From the NCBI GenBank assembly GCA_036898135.1, contig CM072513.1:37434840-37498839 (forward strand): a stretch of DNA of 64,000 bases. The letters are read 5' to 3'. The stretch is from Oncomelania hupensis (lineage: Eukaryota; Mollusca; Gastropoda; Littorinimorpha; Pomatiopsidae). Below, one piece after another: positions 10,904 to 23,514 of this stretch. A program made the position numbers and the translations under genes. The notes beneath the pieces are model-generated. The model made no database searches and was not told the DNA's origin. It saw only the letters and a program-made list of their open reading frames with translations. Numbering within the stretch: the first letter of the stretch is position 1; each line of letters begins with the position of its first letter.

Positions 10904-12718
10904 CAGGCTGTTTCTCTAAATAAGCCAGCTGGGCCACGGCGCTGAGGTCATCTTTGTTGACTTCTTTCTCCTGCATGTCCTTGACAAACTTGGCAACTTT
11001 GTCCACAGGCTGCAATACATGCACTACATAACTTTAAAACACCCTAAGCAAAAGTCTTTTGCTTAATAATATCAATCTCTCTGTAAATTTAATACATTTT
11101 TTAAAACAATATAAAACACTGAAGAAAGTATACCAAACTCAAGTGCTCATGAAAACATCCCTTGCCAAAATACTTTAAAATTAAAATTCTTTACTACAGC
11201 ACAGGCACACTGAAGGCACTCAACTTGCAGCAAATGGTTGTAGGTACAGATGTATGTTCACAGATAAGAATAAAGCAAAAAGGAGTCAAAACTCAACTGA
11301 ACAAACAACTTACCCTCTGGTGTCTTGCCAGCGCACGAAGGAAAAACCTTCCTAAGGTGGTCTGGTCTACATCCATGCGAGTGGGCTTTGGCATCTCAAG
11401 GAACAGCTTGTACGCAGCATCGTCGCAACCCAGAGCTATCAGCTGGTTGCACACACGGATCGCGTCTTGGTTGAAAGGACCTCCCCGATGCAGGAATGGA
11501 AAGATCTGCAAGCACACACACAAGCACAACAGTTGACAAGGAAAAGTAAATTAATATCTTTGAAACCCACATATACAAAAGTTGGCAACAAAATTGGCTT
11601 CAGCTCTTCTAGTATGATGCTGTTCCTCCCCTTTTATTACACTGCCTTTCACATTATCATGCATTCTTTTCAGAAACATCGCAGAGAGACTAAGATTTGT
11701 TTTAACCCTCTAACACGCGGAGCGAAAGGTAGCGATGTGCATACTCGCGGAGCGACCGGTAGCGGCCGGTAATGACGTGATCTGATCAGAGCCTGCCATG
11801 TGGAAATCTATTTATAGCAAACGTGCGAGATTCTCGCACACGTAATCGTGACTTCCTGCTGTTTCCGGCGGTGTTTTCACTGCATTTTTAGAGTGTGTAG
11901 AACGCACACAGTGAATTTTCAAAGTTTGATTAAAGTTTGAAGTTTGAGAGGCGGAGAATTATGGCGTCAGATTCTTGCAGAATCTGATGAAGAAAATAAC
12001 CCATTTGAAGGATTTTAGGAGGCCGATTTTGGTACAGGTTAATGATGGAGAGGATAGTGATTTGGACTTTCACTTTGGCGATCTTTTTCTGTCGGATTTG
12101 AATAACAAAAACGATAAACAATCGGTGCTTTATTATTTGAGTCAGTGATCGTATTCCTGCATGTTGTGCAGTATGCAATGTTGACATTCAGATTTTTTTT
12201 CCAGTTGCAAAACATTGTAAAAATGTATGTGTAACATTTCATTTTGAAGAAAAATATGTGGTTGATTTATTAATAATAATAAGTGGAACATAATTTTGGG
12301 TGGTGCATTTTTAATTAATTTTTGTATGTGCATGGTGTAGCATTTTGACGGAGTTACTTGCCTTGACCTAGGAAATAGAAGCAGATAAGGCTTAGACTCC
12401 TGTGGGGCTTAGAGAGTTAATTGCATCAGCCAACCAAAGACATTCATGGCAAATTGAAATCTAAAGTAGCATTAGTTAGTGCCAACCTCATCCAAGTACT
12501 GCGAGTTCCCATTGACAGCCAAAGAAGTGTAAACTTCCAGCAGCTGACCTGGCCGGAGGGGAACATTCTCCACTTCTGCCTGCTTGATGTACTGCAAAAT
12601 ACCATTTTCAAAGATAATAATCCAACATTTACGAAATCAATTCAAAACATACTGACCTACTGAAATAAACGGTTTTCTTTTCCAAAAGAATAAATCAAGT
12701 TCAAGACCCCCTTTTTTC

Positions 12719-12759
<41 letters not shown>

Positions 12760-15700
12760 AGGATGCTATAACACGCTTTTTCTTCAATGGAAGTCAAAGC
12801 ACAGCGATCATCTGAAGAAATCACTATTACAAAAGTCGGAATAAAACTCAATTCTTATTGTTGAAATAATGCCGAGCATAGCAATAATGAAATAATGCAA
12901 CATGCTAATATACCTTTTTTACTTCTTCTATCTCTCCGCTCTCAGCAAAGCCAGATGCCAGAGTCATGTAAGTAGTGTTGGTGGGTTCCAGACCTGCTTG
13001 CCTGACAACAAAACTACTTATTTACAGCATCAATACATTAAGATTAGAACAATAACAACAATAAATACAGATGAACAATTGTTAAATGACCCATCTCTTC
13101 CTAAAATTAAAGAAATAAAATTTTGTTAGTGGTAAACCACTGAAAATGAAAACTTGTCAAAACATAAAACATGTACCATAAAATGAAAAAGGCAATATTT
13201 TAATGTTCATAACTAAATACCACATTAGATCAACAATAAAAACATCCCACTTTCAAAAATTATTTCTATCAATCTTAAGGATTAAAAAAAATTATTTAAT
13301 TTAAAAGAAATTAACATGACTTTACCTCATTACTTCCAAAATGTTTCTGGCATTTTCTGGTTCACTGCAACAACAAAAATTGTTAATTGAAACAAGTTAA
13401 AATAAAATCATACATCAGAAAAGACAGTATTTCAGAATAAAACAATATGAACATAAGAACACAGACAGATTGTCTGACTGTTATGCTTGTGCTAACACTA
13501 ACAGTTACAATTTCTGTCCTCAAGCTTATGGGTAACTTTCCTCTTCAATCATGCATATTTTCCTCACTGGTGAGTAAAATGGCTATATATAAACAACTTC
13601 TTGCAATAAGCGCCACCCTTGACTGTGAATCAACAATATTGTGCATTTAGAACATTTCAGGAAAGACTAGAGTAATTTTATTTATTGATGTCAAAATTCA
13701 TGCTGACTGCTATGATAAAGTTTTGTTGAGCTGGTAGCACAAGGAATGCGATATTACGTACAGGTATGTGTTACTGTAACAATTATGAATGCAGGAACAT
13801 AAAATTGAAACCCACTTGGAGCGGAGATGGCCAGTGATAAAGGAGTTGAAGACTTGGTCGTTAATAGGCATAGACTCTGACTTCATATGCTCCAGCACCT
13901 GTCTGCAACAACAAGAACACTTTCTTTAAACAACACTGGAATGCTATTTCACCTTCAAGGTGAGGTCATGACAAGCACCTCAAATCTGTATGATCTATAT
14001 GTATGTGGAGAAAACTGTTGGAGTCACAGGTTGCCACTGAGCTCAAAAACATGCAAGCTGATGATAAATCAATATCAACACTTTGTAATGAAACTCATTT
14101 TTGGATATAAATACATATGTGCTGAGGAGGCAAGGTGTGTATGTATGAAGGTGGGAGTGTTGTGGGGTGGGGACGAAAGAAAGTGCATTTATACAAGCGG
14201 ATATACCATTTCAGCAAACAACTGCAAGCCATCTAAACACATTCAGATTTTGTATTTCAATCTGGAGCATACTTTAAAATAGTTTGGGAATCAGAACGAG
14301 CATGCATTTTTCCTGCTATGTGTATGAGTGCCTGGAAATGCATTGAAATGGCTTGACATCTTGTTTTATTTGCATAGAATTATGGCATAAGATTTTTTGT
14401 TGTTGTTGCTGAAGCTTTCTACAAATACATAACTTAGAATGTAATGTATAAATCATAAAGTGCAAGTAACAAATTCGTCCACCGCCTAATGATACACAAC
14501 AAGCAGCCACATATTTACACAATCTCAATGCATTACCTTAGAATAGTCACTAAACATAAAACATACCCCTCCAAAATTAAAATAGATTAAGAACATCATA
14601 TTGGACTAACAGATAGCAGATTGCGTGCATACAAGAGTATCCCAGATGAGAGGAAAATAAAACTTCTTACGTGGCACCCTTGATGTCGCCATCATCACAG
14701 AAGCGTGCAATCAGACGTTGGTAAGTCACCTATGTAACAAAGACAAATCACTAAATGGTAAAAATACACCGAATTATCAACATCAAAAATTTTATTAAGA
14801 GCAAAAATAACTCAGGGGGAATGGGGGAAGGGGGAGAGGGGAGTGAAAATATCTCAAAGTACATGTTAAAATTCTAAAAATTCACCAGTCATGATTGTCA
14901 TGAAAAAGGTCTTTTTACACTTGAAAAAGAACAACATTTACCATGCAAAAATCAACTGCAAATTGAGCAGCAGATGATCTTTCTCTATTAGTTTATAAAA
15001 ATGAGCATTAAAATATATGTTTTAAATACTAGTGTTGCGTGATCAATAATGTGACATCCTACACTTTCTGGCAAGGTTTCAGTAACATTTTTGAGCCAAT
15101 CATAACCCTTTACTTTTTCAGAAGAATTATCACTAACTCTTGGCTTTACTGGGGGAAAACAATTTTAAATAAACTATAAATGTACTGGCTTTTAAATGTT
15201 TGATTTGCAACCCATACTCTCCTCGATGCAACCAAATCCTAACTTTAAACTCACCCTATTAGGTGTAATGCCAGTAGCTTTCATGCTGGCCAGGAACTCT
15301 GAAGGTGAGAACTTTAGTTTATTTTGATTGTAGACAGCAAGAAGTGTGTTGTAATGGGAAACCTCCAATTCCACACCTGAAGGAATAATCATAATAGTTA
15401 AAACACACAGAAAATTATAAATAAATAAAGTTCAAACCTCTGTTCAGCCTGCCTCTAACTAAAGTCATTGGATGAACTTCGTTAAAACCCAGCAACAGTG
15501 CAAGAACCAAAGTTTAAAATGCACAAACTCTAAAACTGAACAAAACCAAACCAAACACAACAACAAACATAACAAACAGATGTGTATCTTCACACGCACA
15601 AAACCACACCAACAAAAGTCTTGGTCAGAGCACTGAAAGGTGAACATCACAGCAGGTAATAACCACTGTCTAAATACTCACCATATTTCTTGTATTTTTC

Positions 15701-18700
15701 CCACAGTTCTTCTGCCAGTTTCAGGCGGTTGGCAGGGGGTTCATCAAACAGGGCTGATCCGTAAAGCCGCAGTAACGCCAGACTATTTGACAAACTGATT
15801 GCTCCTGCACACACAAAAGAACCTAAAAATTCATTCAATCCAAGACACTGTGCAAACAAAAACAAGATGGCAAGCCATATAAAATGTATTTCCAGACAAC
15901 CCTATCCATTTACAAATCATGTTGAGTTGTGGTCAGCTTTGTTCACAAACACACTACTCCACACACCAAAAGCGACCCCACTCACTTCAACAATAGAAAA
16001 TCTGTAAACTCTATAAATTTAACAAAACAAACACGATTTGGAGGAAAAAAAGTTATAACAAACCTTTACTTACATGCCTTTGGGCACACTCCCCTATAAA
16101 CAACCCACCCCTGGCCCATTAAAAGCAAAACATTACACATCAGGTGCAAGTAGCCTGTAGAACTGCATTCAAGATAAATGTGTCTTTTATAGTTTTGTTG
16201 ATAAAGTGGAACCTCTCTTTTAAGACTTTCAAAAAACTTGGAAAATTCAGTCTTAAAAGAGGGGTGTCTTAAAACAAGGGTAGAGTTCGGGCTGCCTTTT
16301 GTTCACTAACATCCAAAATGCACAAAACCCAATGTATAGTGTTCCAAGTTCTTTACACTTTATTACAAAACTAATAAATTAATGGCTTAAAGTGTAATGA
16401 AATGATTCTTTTACTGCATAAATAACACATAAATCAATTTAAAAATTTAAAAAAAAAGATTAAACAACTGAATTTTCAATAATCTTTCAAGCATTGTATA
16501 AAACGAAAACTCTGTCTTTCTAAGCTGTCACATGGTTTGAAAAAGGAATTTTCCCCTGGAAATTACAACTTTTAGTTTTTAAAACTCTGCTGAATTCTGA
16601 ATTAAAACTGGACAGCTTCTGGAAGGTTGTTAGCAAGAGAATATTTTGCAGGGATGGGAATTGCCAAAAGTTGATGGGGCTTACTGCAACTGCAAGCCGG
16701 GGTCCAGGGGCCGCTTAGGCCCCGGTGGGGTCAAGGGGCAAAGCCCTTGTAGGGGGCTGAGGGGGGCGATGCCCCCCTGAAGAAAATTCATTTTATCAAA
16801 ATTAACTCAATTTTGTAGCCTCTTTTAAGAGCTAGAAAAGAAAAAGATGATGCAAGGTGTTTAATCATTTAATCAGTTTCTTGTTCCTTCTTACCTCTTT
16901 AAAGCTCTTTAAAGCTCTTTAACGTGTGATCCAGACTTTAAGTGCCTGTTTAAACTGGAAATACCTTTGTTGGCATAATTTAACTCAATCTGGCATAAAA
17001 CACAATAGGCATGACCTGGTTTCGTTATCTTCCTGATCCATCGCCTGTGCTTTAAATTAACAGTCCGGTCGCCAAATAAATAGTCCAATTCACAGTCCAG
17101 CCAACTCCAGTTCCAGGAATATCGACAGTTGGCATCAGAAAACTGTTGATGTCTTTCGACAACATCGACTCTTCGCGCCATAACAAGCAAAAAATAGTAA
17201 TAACAACAACAATTAAAAAAAAAAAACTTACAATACTGATAATACTCGAGCCTTTTCTCGATCGAACACAAACAGTCACAGTGAGTGAAACACAAACTCA
17301 TAAACTGCGGCAAAGCGCATGGATCTCACAAACAAGAGACCGAGTTGCATAAACCCAAGTTAGCAATGGCAAAGGTTTTCCTTTGCGTGTATTTCGCATA
17401 CAGTCTTGTCAAAACAGTCCCTATGGCTACGAAAGCATTCTAAATGCGAATCATAATCTTGCTAGGTCACACACAACACGCTTAGGAAGTTCATCTAGTT
17501 ACTTCCCTTTTTTGTTTTAATGTCCGCTGACTAAACACACAAATCACCTAAAAAAAATGTAAAAAAAAAAAAAAAAAAAAAAAAGGGGGCGTACACAACA
17601 ATTGCTGGGGCGCTTTGAAGGACTCGATGGGGCGTAAATACGACCGGGGCGCACTAATTCCCATCCCTGATTTTGCCAATTTGTGTGTGTATGCAGATGC
17701 AGTCTTGCTGGTACTAATTGGAGAGAATGTTCAAGAGTTAACACTGTGCATTTTCTTTATCTTAGCTGAGGACCAATAATATGCTCTGTATTCGCCATAT
17801 TGAAAAAGACGTGTTGTATGAAATCTCACGAATAGTCTAGGCCAAGTCTCATTCTAAAACTTGATGAAAACGTCTTCCTGTCATCTGCATGTGGTTTTTT
17901 CAACAAGTAGCGACCTTTTTTGAATGATCATAAGCTCATTACTTTGATTACATTATTAAAGAACCTAAAGCTGGTGTCCTAGAGGGCTAAGTGCCAGCTA
18001 CACAAATACACCCAGCAAGCACTGGATCCCTTCTCCCCCCATGCACGGTTGCCCAGTACTGTGTTCAGTTGTCTGGGTGTAAGACTATGCACCCAAAGGC
18101 TGTGACGGACACACTACGTGATCGACTGTACTACTGATATTAAGACATGGATGACAAACAACATGCTCAGACTGAATGACGACAAGACAGAAGCTCTCCT
18201 TTTCTCCAGTTCAACTCCTATCTCTGCCCCTTCTCTTACCATTGGATTTTCCACTGTTCTCTATTCTGACAAGACCAAAAATTTAGGAGTTATCCTTGAT
18301 TCTAAGCTCTCAATGAATGATCACATTTCAAAAGTATGCCAAATGTGCTATTTTGAATTAAGGCGAATCAGTTCCATCCGTCACTGTAGATGCCACAAAA
18401 ACACTAGTTACTTCTTGTGTACTGTCCAGAATAGACTATTGCAACTCTTTACTTATTGGCTGCAATGACTCTATCCTAGCACCCCTTCAAAAACTTCAGA
18501 ACTCTGCTGCGAGGCTTGTTTTCAAGTCAAATCGAAAACAACCATGCACCCCTCTCTCGCGCAAACTTCACTGGTTACCTGTTTTAAAATGCCTGTGTGT
18601 GCTACAATATCATCATTGGATCAGCTCCTGAATATCTTAATGAGTTAGTCACTCTGTACACTCCTTCTCGCGCCCTTCACTCTTCGAGCGATACTCGACT

Positions 18701-21262
18701 CCTCCGCCAAGGCCGCTAACAACGGAAATCACATGGTCTCCGCTATTTTTCTGTCTATGGACCTCAGCTCTGGAACTCTCTTCCCTCCGATGTCAGACAC
18801 TCTTCTTCAATTCAAAGTTTTAAAAGCAACATAAAAACCTTTCTCTTTCAGCAGCATTTTCCATAATTTACATTCTTTCTTCCCACAAGGGGCGAACGTA
18901 TGTGACTTAGGTACGAGACTATTGAGGTCACCGAGGGTTTTCTCCAGGCACTCCGGTTTCCTCCCTCCCTTCAATAATGGTACAGGACGCAGTCAATATA
19001 TAAAAATTCAAAAATAAAAATTCGATTTTCTTTCCGTCTTCCAATAGCGATCTCCTTGCCTTTACACCACCTGTTTGAGAGATGGATGTATATTTGGTGT
19101 GTGTGAGGGTGGATGAAACAGGTGAGCGTGTATGTTGGTATAGATCGCTGCCCTTTGAGCCTGATTGATTTGGGGAAAGGCGCGTATATAGCATCCTGTA
19201 TTATTATTATTCATTTAGTATTCTTGTTTTGTGTGTTTCTGTGTGTGTGTCGTGTGTCTGCGTGTGTGCATGCATTTCTATGCTGTCTAGTATTATATAT
19301 ATAAAACATGAATGTATGATTAGATGAATGTTGGTGTGGGCGCGCCTATATCCACAGGGTAGGCACCTTACAAATGCTAGTTATTATTATTATTTTTATT
19401 ATTATTATTAAGTGGGCATCACGGGCAGCTCGAGTTAGAATGATCCTGTATCAGCCAGCATCTTGAATGTATGATCAGATGAATGTTGGTGTGTGCGCGC
19501 CTAGATCCACAGGGTAGGCACCTTACAAATGCTAGTTATTATTATTATTATTATTATTAAGTGGGCATCACGGGCAGCTCGAGTTAGATCCTGTATCAGC
19601 CAGCATCTTGAATGTATGATCAGATGAATGTTGGTGTGTGCGCGCCTAGATCCACAGGGTAGGCACCTTACAAATGCTAGTTATTATTATTATTATTAAG
19701 TGGGCATCACGGGCAGCTCGAGTTAGATCCTGTATCAGCCAGCATCTTGAGCAGCTCTTGAGGTGGAAAAGCAATTTCAATATATATACAAGAATGACTG
19801 AATAAAATAAATAAATAAATAAATTGCATTGATTGAACTTTCGTAATATTTATTATTCAAGTAACTTAGTAAGTTAGGAAAACCTGGCATCATTTTGACT
19901 TAAACCCCAGAGTTTAAAAGATTTGGCTTTTCCCTCTTTTAATACCAATAAAAGTTTTCTCCATCAAATGAACTAAAAAGACACAAATCATGGCAGATGG
20001 ATCCCACTGAAAAATACTCCTGTTTTGGTATGCACGTGTTCCTTCCCTTGTGCCATTATGTGGTTCATGCTACCTAAAGCTTTGCAATCATCTACTCTGA
20101 GTACTCCAATGTTAAAACAACAGAATACACAAACAGAGAAAAGCAATAAATCACCTTCTTTGTCAAGGGATGCTACAATGGGATCCAGCTGCTTGCGAGA
20201 GATTCGCCCAAACTGCCTCATGTAGCGATCAACTGTGTTCATGAGCGAATCTACTTTGGATGGTCCAGCATCCGGTGATTCTGGGATTTCCTCTGCAAGT
20301 GTACTGTAGCATGATCTGGGGAACAACACAACATTCATTTATTTGCTGTTACAATTACAAAGAACAGATACTGAAATAGGCTCCATCCTTTTGGCACGAG
20401 GAGGTAAGGTCAGATCAGATTAAATTAGAATAGAAACTCCTTTCTTCTTTGCTGACAGTGACATTAAAGCAAAATTCAAATTTTAACCGACAACAAAAAT
20501 TTATTTTAAACTGCTTTGCATTTCTTATGACCTTATGGGGCGCATACACCTCTTCGCCTATTACAGAATTTTTTAAAAAATATATGAATTTAAAAAACAG
20601 ACGTCTCTTGTTAATATAGCCTATAGGCAGCCAACACCAATCTGTTGACACTTCTGCTACTTCAAGTTTCAAAGCCTTGTCCGTTGACTAAAATAATACC
20701 AGTTTTAAAGAATGTTCGGCTCATAGACGCATGCGAATCGGACACTCACACTGAAGTGAAACGGTGAATTATGTCATTTGTCCTCTTCCAAGCAGTAATG
20801 ATATTTCTCATTTTGGCTTCACAGTCGGTATAATGATCGAGATCTGACACCAATCAATGTGCATCTCTTCTGTTGACTTTCATCATCCTAGACACGATAC
20901 TTACTAAGGCCGTGTAAGGGTCCGCTTATCCCCACATACCCATCAGCAGTGCCTAAATTTATATTTGCGCAGACCCCTAATAGTAACATAGTGATCGACA
21001 CGACGATCGTGGTTACTTATCAGGAAGACGAAGAAGAAGATTTACTAGCAGCAAACACCGGTATCCAATGTCATTCAATAACATGTTGAAATCGACATAA
21101 AACACTGAGAAACTCAATGACTAACCTCTTGCCAACAGTTCGAAAGTCCTTGACAAAAAAGACCGAGGGTGTCTGTGAACAATGGGAGTTTGTGACTCGC
21201 AACACCTTCAGAACTTGCACTGCTGAAGTACTGTAGCGTGCACACCTCATGAGCGCAGCCAT
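10904..21262 (-). CDS. LRPPRC: LRPPRC, leucine-rich PPR-motif protein, N-terminal exons 1-11
   Basis: Eleven exons on the minus strand: 21262-21126, 20315-20155, 15804-15682, 15376-15255, 14729-14671, 13902-13816, 13364-13326, 13001-12914, 12591-12487, 11505-11314 and 11009-10904. Every junction is GT-AG and phases agree, giving 406 residues plus one base. Translation starts MAALMRCARYS, a basic mitochondrial-targeting-like leader. Family landmarks follow in order: SHYNTLLAVYNQNKLKFSP, TPNRVTYQRLIARFCDDGDI, EHMKSESMP, GHLRSK, ENARNILEVM and GLEPTNTTYMTLASGFAESG. These align in order with vertebrate LRPPRC and make up successive PPR helix pairs. LRPPRC with SLIRP stabilises mitochondrial mRNAs. 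Family members have about 1,390 residues, so roughly 70% is missing to the left. A TTG in frame upstream of the ATG is ignored. PPR relatives such as PTCD genes fit less well. Confidence 0.88.
11706..12416 (+). mobile_element. piggyBac-like short transposon, degenerate
   Basis: The element is flanked by TTAA on both sides (11702-11705 and 12417-12420). Its imperfect terminal inverted repeats are CCCTCTAA on the left and, as the reverse complement of the right end, CTCTCTAA. TTAA targets and CCCT-type ends are hallmarks of piggyBac. Just inside is an acidic remnant reading ILAESDEENNPFEGF, then stops, then DGEDSDLDFHFGDLFLSDLN in another frame. This resembles the acidic N-terminus of piggyBac transposases. 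At 711 bp it cannot encode a full transposase. It lies in LRPPRC intron 9. Confidence 0.6.
12722..12760. repeat. (TAA)n microsatellite
   Basis: A run of about 13 TAA units in LRPPRC intron 8. Confidence 0.95.
16909..17181 (-). CDS. BED/C2H2-like zinc-finger protein exon inside element 1
   Basis: The reading frame of 90 codons starts MARRVDVVERHQQF and ends HLKSGSHVKEL-stop. After a Trp-rich segment (WNWSWLDCELD) and IRKITKPGHA comes CVLCQIELNYANKG followed by H80 and H86. That is a C-x2-C-x16-H-x5-H finger (C60, C63) of the BED/hAT N-terminal kind, expected to bind transposon ends. The catalytic region is absent, so this is either a deletion derivative or the first exon of a larger transposase. 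The start is chosen at MARR because the equivalent frame in element 2 begins MAGR. Confidence 0.65.
   Translation of the reverse strand: MARRVDVVERHQQFSDANCRYSWNWSWLDCELDYLFGDRTVNLKHRRWIRKITKPGHAYCVLCQIELNYANKGISSLNRHLKSGSHVKEL
17563..17584. repeat. Poly(A) tract
   Basis: An A-only run near the right end of element 1. Confidence 0.9.
18105..19210 (+). mobile_element. LINE 3' fragment (CR1/L2-like) with 3' UTR
   Basis: The RT C-terminal half is readable with frame breaks. An open piece at 18118-18468 includes IKTWMTNNMLRLNDDKTEALLF and NLGVILDSKLSMNDHI. Another frame then gives LSRIDYCNSLL, LQNSAARLVF, LHWLPV, and finally LWNSLPSDVRHSSSIQSFK and LKTFLF-like text near 18770-18850. This is the standard CR1/L2 tail. 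The 3' UTR ends GGCGCGTATATAGCATCCTG followed by (TTA)n at 19200. The copy is 5'-truncated and dead, in LRPPRC intron 2, antisense to the host gene. Confidence 0.85.
19309..19751. repeat. Tandem repeat of about 150-bp units containing a SINE piece
   Basis: Three units share GATGAATGTTGGTGTG, CCACAGGGTAGGCACC, a variable (TTA)n, then GTGGGCATCACGGGCAGCTC and CCTGTATCAGCCAGC. The (TTA)n block shrinks from unit to unit. The last segment is the reverse complement of the SINE-like sequence at 37970-38050, so a SINE end has been amplified in tandem. Confidence 0.9.
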
Positions 21263-21511
21263 TTTCAGATTTTGCAACAGTAAACCGCAGTGTCCACAGT
21301 TACGGAAACGTAGCCTTCACAAAGGTACGCGTGTACTGCGCTTGCACGTTTCCCTTGGACACTATATTTATAGTCTAGATTAACCGGTTTCGATTTGTCT
21401 GCAAAAGCAGAATTATTTATAATACATTCTGTAATTCTATGGTATATATATATATGATCTTGTATTAATTTATTTACTTTATTTTTATTTTTTGTTGTTG
21501 CTTGTTTTGGG

Positions 21512-21513
<2 letters not shown>

Positions 21514-21597
<84 letters not shown>
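21514..21597. repeat. (CT)n microsatellite
   Basis: A perfect CT run of about 42 units upstream of LRPPRC exon 1, followed by a TG-rich stretch. Both strands show artefactual frames. Confidence 0.95.
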
Positions 21598-21598
<1 letters not shown>

Positions 21599-21734
21599 AC
21601 GTTCAGTGAATGTACGTCTGTGTGTGTATATGTGTGCGTGCGTGTATGTGTGTGTGTGAATGTGTGTGTGTGCGTGCATGCGTGAGAACCTGCGCCTCGA
21701 ATCACTATACCTCTTGTGAGATCCATGTTATTTG

Positions 21735-21895
21735 TTATTATTTCATTGTGAATTGTTCTTACAAGCTCACGAACAAGCTCAAGAGCTGCTCAGTACGTGT
21801 GGCCTTGCTGAGAACAAGATCTAAGGCAAAGCTACGTACGCCTTCATGCCTCACACCACTGAGTGATCCTGAACAATCGCATGGAAGCTAGGTTT
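21735..21895 (+). mobile_element. SINE-like repeat, diverged copy
   Basis: It shares TGAATTGTTCTTA, GCTCAAGAGCTGCTCAGT and CACACCACTGAGTGATCCTGAAC with copies at 29975-30110 and 59650-59790, and the CAAGAGCTGCTCAGTGCGCTGG core with 37980-38010. No tRNA-like head was recognised. Confidence 0.6.
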
Positions 21896-21959
21896 GTGGA
21901 GGTTCAAAAACCTTTTTTTTTTCCCCAATGTTTTCAGATCTCGAATCTAGGTTTTTAAA

Positions 21960-22035
21960 CTGTGTGTGTGTGGGTGGGTGTGTGTGTGGGGGGGGTGTGT
22001 GTGTGGGTGTGTGTGTGTGTGGGTGTTTGTGTGTC
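21960..22035. repeat. (TG)n/(G)n low-complexity tract
   Basis: TG runs with interrupting G tracts. Confidence 0.9.
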
Positions 22036-22124
22036 CAAAAGGTTCATCAACCTGGGTTCGGGATCTGAGAACCTCGAAAAAATGCTTTTGAACCTCCTTA
22101 ACCTTACACAAACCTTCAGGCCAT

Positions 22125-22380
22125 AATTACCTCTTTGGAAGTATGGAAAGTTTACAAACGTTCCACAAAGTCGAGGACAGAGATTCTAGGTTACCAGGAT
22201 ATATCCTTGAAACTGTCGCCTGCAACAATGACTGCACATGTACGTATACAAAGAATATTTTCTACCGGTGAAGTCGAGGGTAAGCTTGTGATGAGGCAAT
22301 TTAGCTACGGCGACCTTGATATTTCTGATAGCATTAATTTATTTACCTTTGAGTTGGTCATGCTAGAAAGGCTTTAATAG
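22125..22380 (+). repeat. Partial copy of MAX-like intron 3 sequence
   Basis: This stretch resembles 29340-29480 and 59275-59430 (shared text such as GGAAGTATGGAAAGT, ACCAGGAT and AATATTTTCTACC). It is bounded by related GAGGTTC/GAACCT-rich flanks at 21890-22115 and 22490-22640. It looks like a dispersed repeat rather than a gene; the 80-codon frame is not conserved among copies. Confidence 0.55.
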
Positions 22381-23059
22381 CATAATGTCGTGGTTTCCCC
22401 TTCCTCTCCCCAAGAGCAGATCGAGTTCTCCCATGTATATGTTAACATGCAGGGAGTAAACATAAATTTGTAATAGACAATTGAAATTTGTGGAGGTTCA
22501 CGAACTCTTTTCAAGGTTCTCAGACCCAGAACATATTTATTTTGTCCAAAATATTCAGGGACCTAAGTTCGGGATCTTGAACACCTTGAATAAAGGTTCG
22601 TGAACCTCAATGAACCATGCATCCATGACGAACCTTCCAATTAGGACAGGTCATTAGCGCACCCTAAACCCACGAGTCAGACAGCTGATCGAAATAACGT
22701 GTCTGCAAGTTTTTCTTTATTTTATTCGAATCAGTTGAATATATTATATATTTTTACCTTGTAAGTACAGGTTGATATTTTTTTAAAATAATTTTTCATG
22801 TGTAAAATTCTGATAGTTCTGTTTTTAATGAGAGTTCGTGATTCAGTGTAACTTAATTATTACATGTTACAGTATTTAAGTTGTGTGTGAGTTTTTTGTT
22901 TGTTTGTTGTTTGTTTGCTTGCTTTTGGATTGTTTTGTGTCGGTGTTGTTGTTGTTTTCATTGTACACCAATTTTTAATAGTATAAAAAATAACATTCTG
23001 CATATTTACTTTACTACTTTACTGTCATTCTAAAATAAGTTTCTGTGACCCACATCTTT

Positions 23060-23061
<2 letters not shown>

Positions 23062-23127
<66 letters not shown>
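23062..23127. repeat. (CT)n microsatellite
   Basis: A perfect CT run of about 33 units. Confidence 0.95.
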
Positions 23128-23514
23128 ACATGAATGTATTTACAGTATGCGTTCGATAGGCAGTAATGATCGTTTACATGTGGAGTTGCGGCCGCAGTTT
23201 TGTGCTCTGTAATAATGTCATTTCGAACCAGTGGTACGTTTCTGTAAGCAGACAAACCACAAATGTGAGTGGTACTAGTCTCCCTTTTATTTTGTTTCAT
23301 TATTTTTCACGTGTAGAGATGAATCGTCCTAACGATTTAAGAAAACACTCCTCCAAAATGGATTTAAGACATGCTGTTTCCCCCCACCCCCCCCCACCCC
23401 ACCCCTTTTTTTTTTTTTTTTTTTACGTGATAGAAGAAGTGACTTCAAGGAGTGTGACTTGATATTGAGAAGGGTGGAAAATTGCAGGGGATGTTGGTGG
23501 AGGAAGAAAACATG

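Larger units (their letters stand above)
16649..17669 (-). mobile_element. DNA transposon with CAGGG ends and 6-bp TSD (element 1)
   Basis: The 14-bp terminal inverted repeats are perfect (CAGGGATGGGAATT at 16649-16662, its reverse complement at 17656-17669). They are flanked by the 6-bp direct repeat ATTTTG (16643-16648 and 17670-17675). The 1021-bp interior carries one coding segment on the minus strand (16909-17181) and no full transposase. The left subterminal region is GC-rich (16690-16780), with GGGGCCGCTTAGGCCCC forming a local palindrome. It sits in LRPPRC intron 2. A related element with the same end type and TSD length lies at 61563-62708. Some hAT lineages and Dada elements make 6-bp duplications, so the superfamily is left open. 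Confidence 0.85.

Noticed and set aside
16240..16290. Possible short inverted repeat (CTCTTTTAAGAC and GTCTTAAAAGAG)
   Set aside because: Only about 12 bp with a short spacer and no target duplication visible; too weak to call an element.
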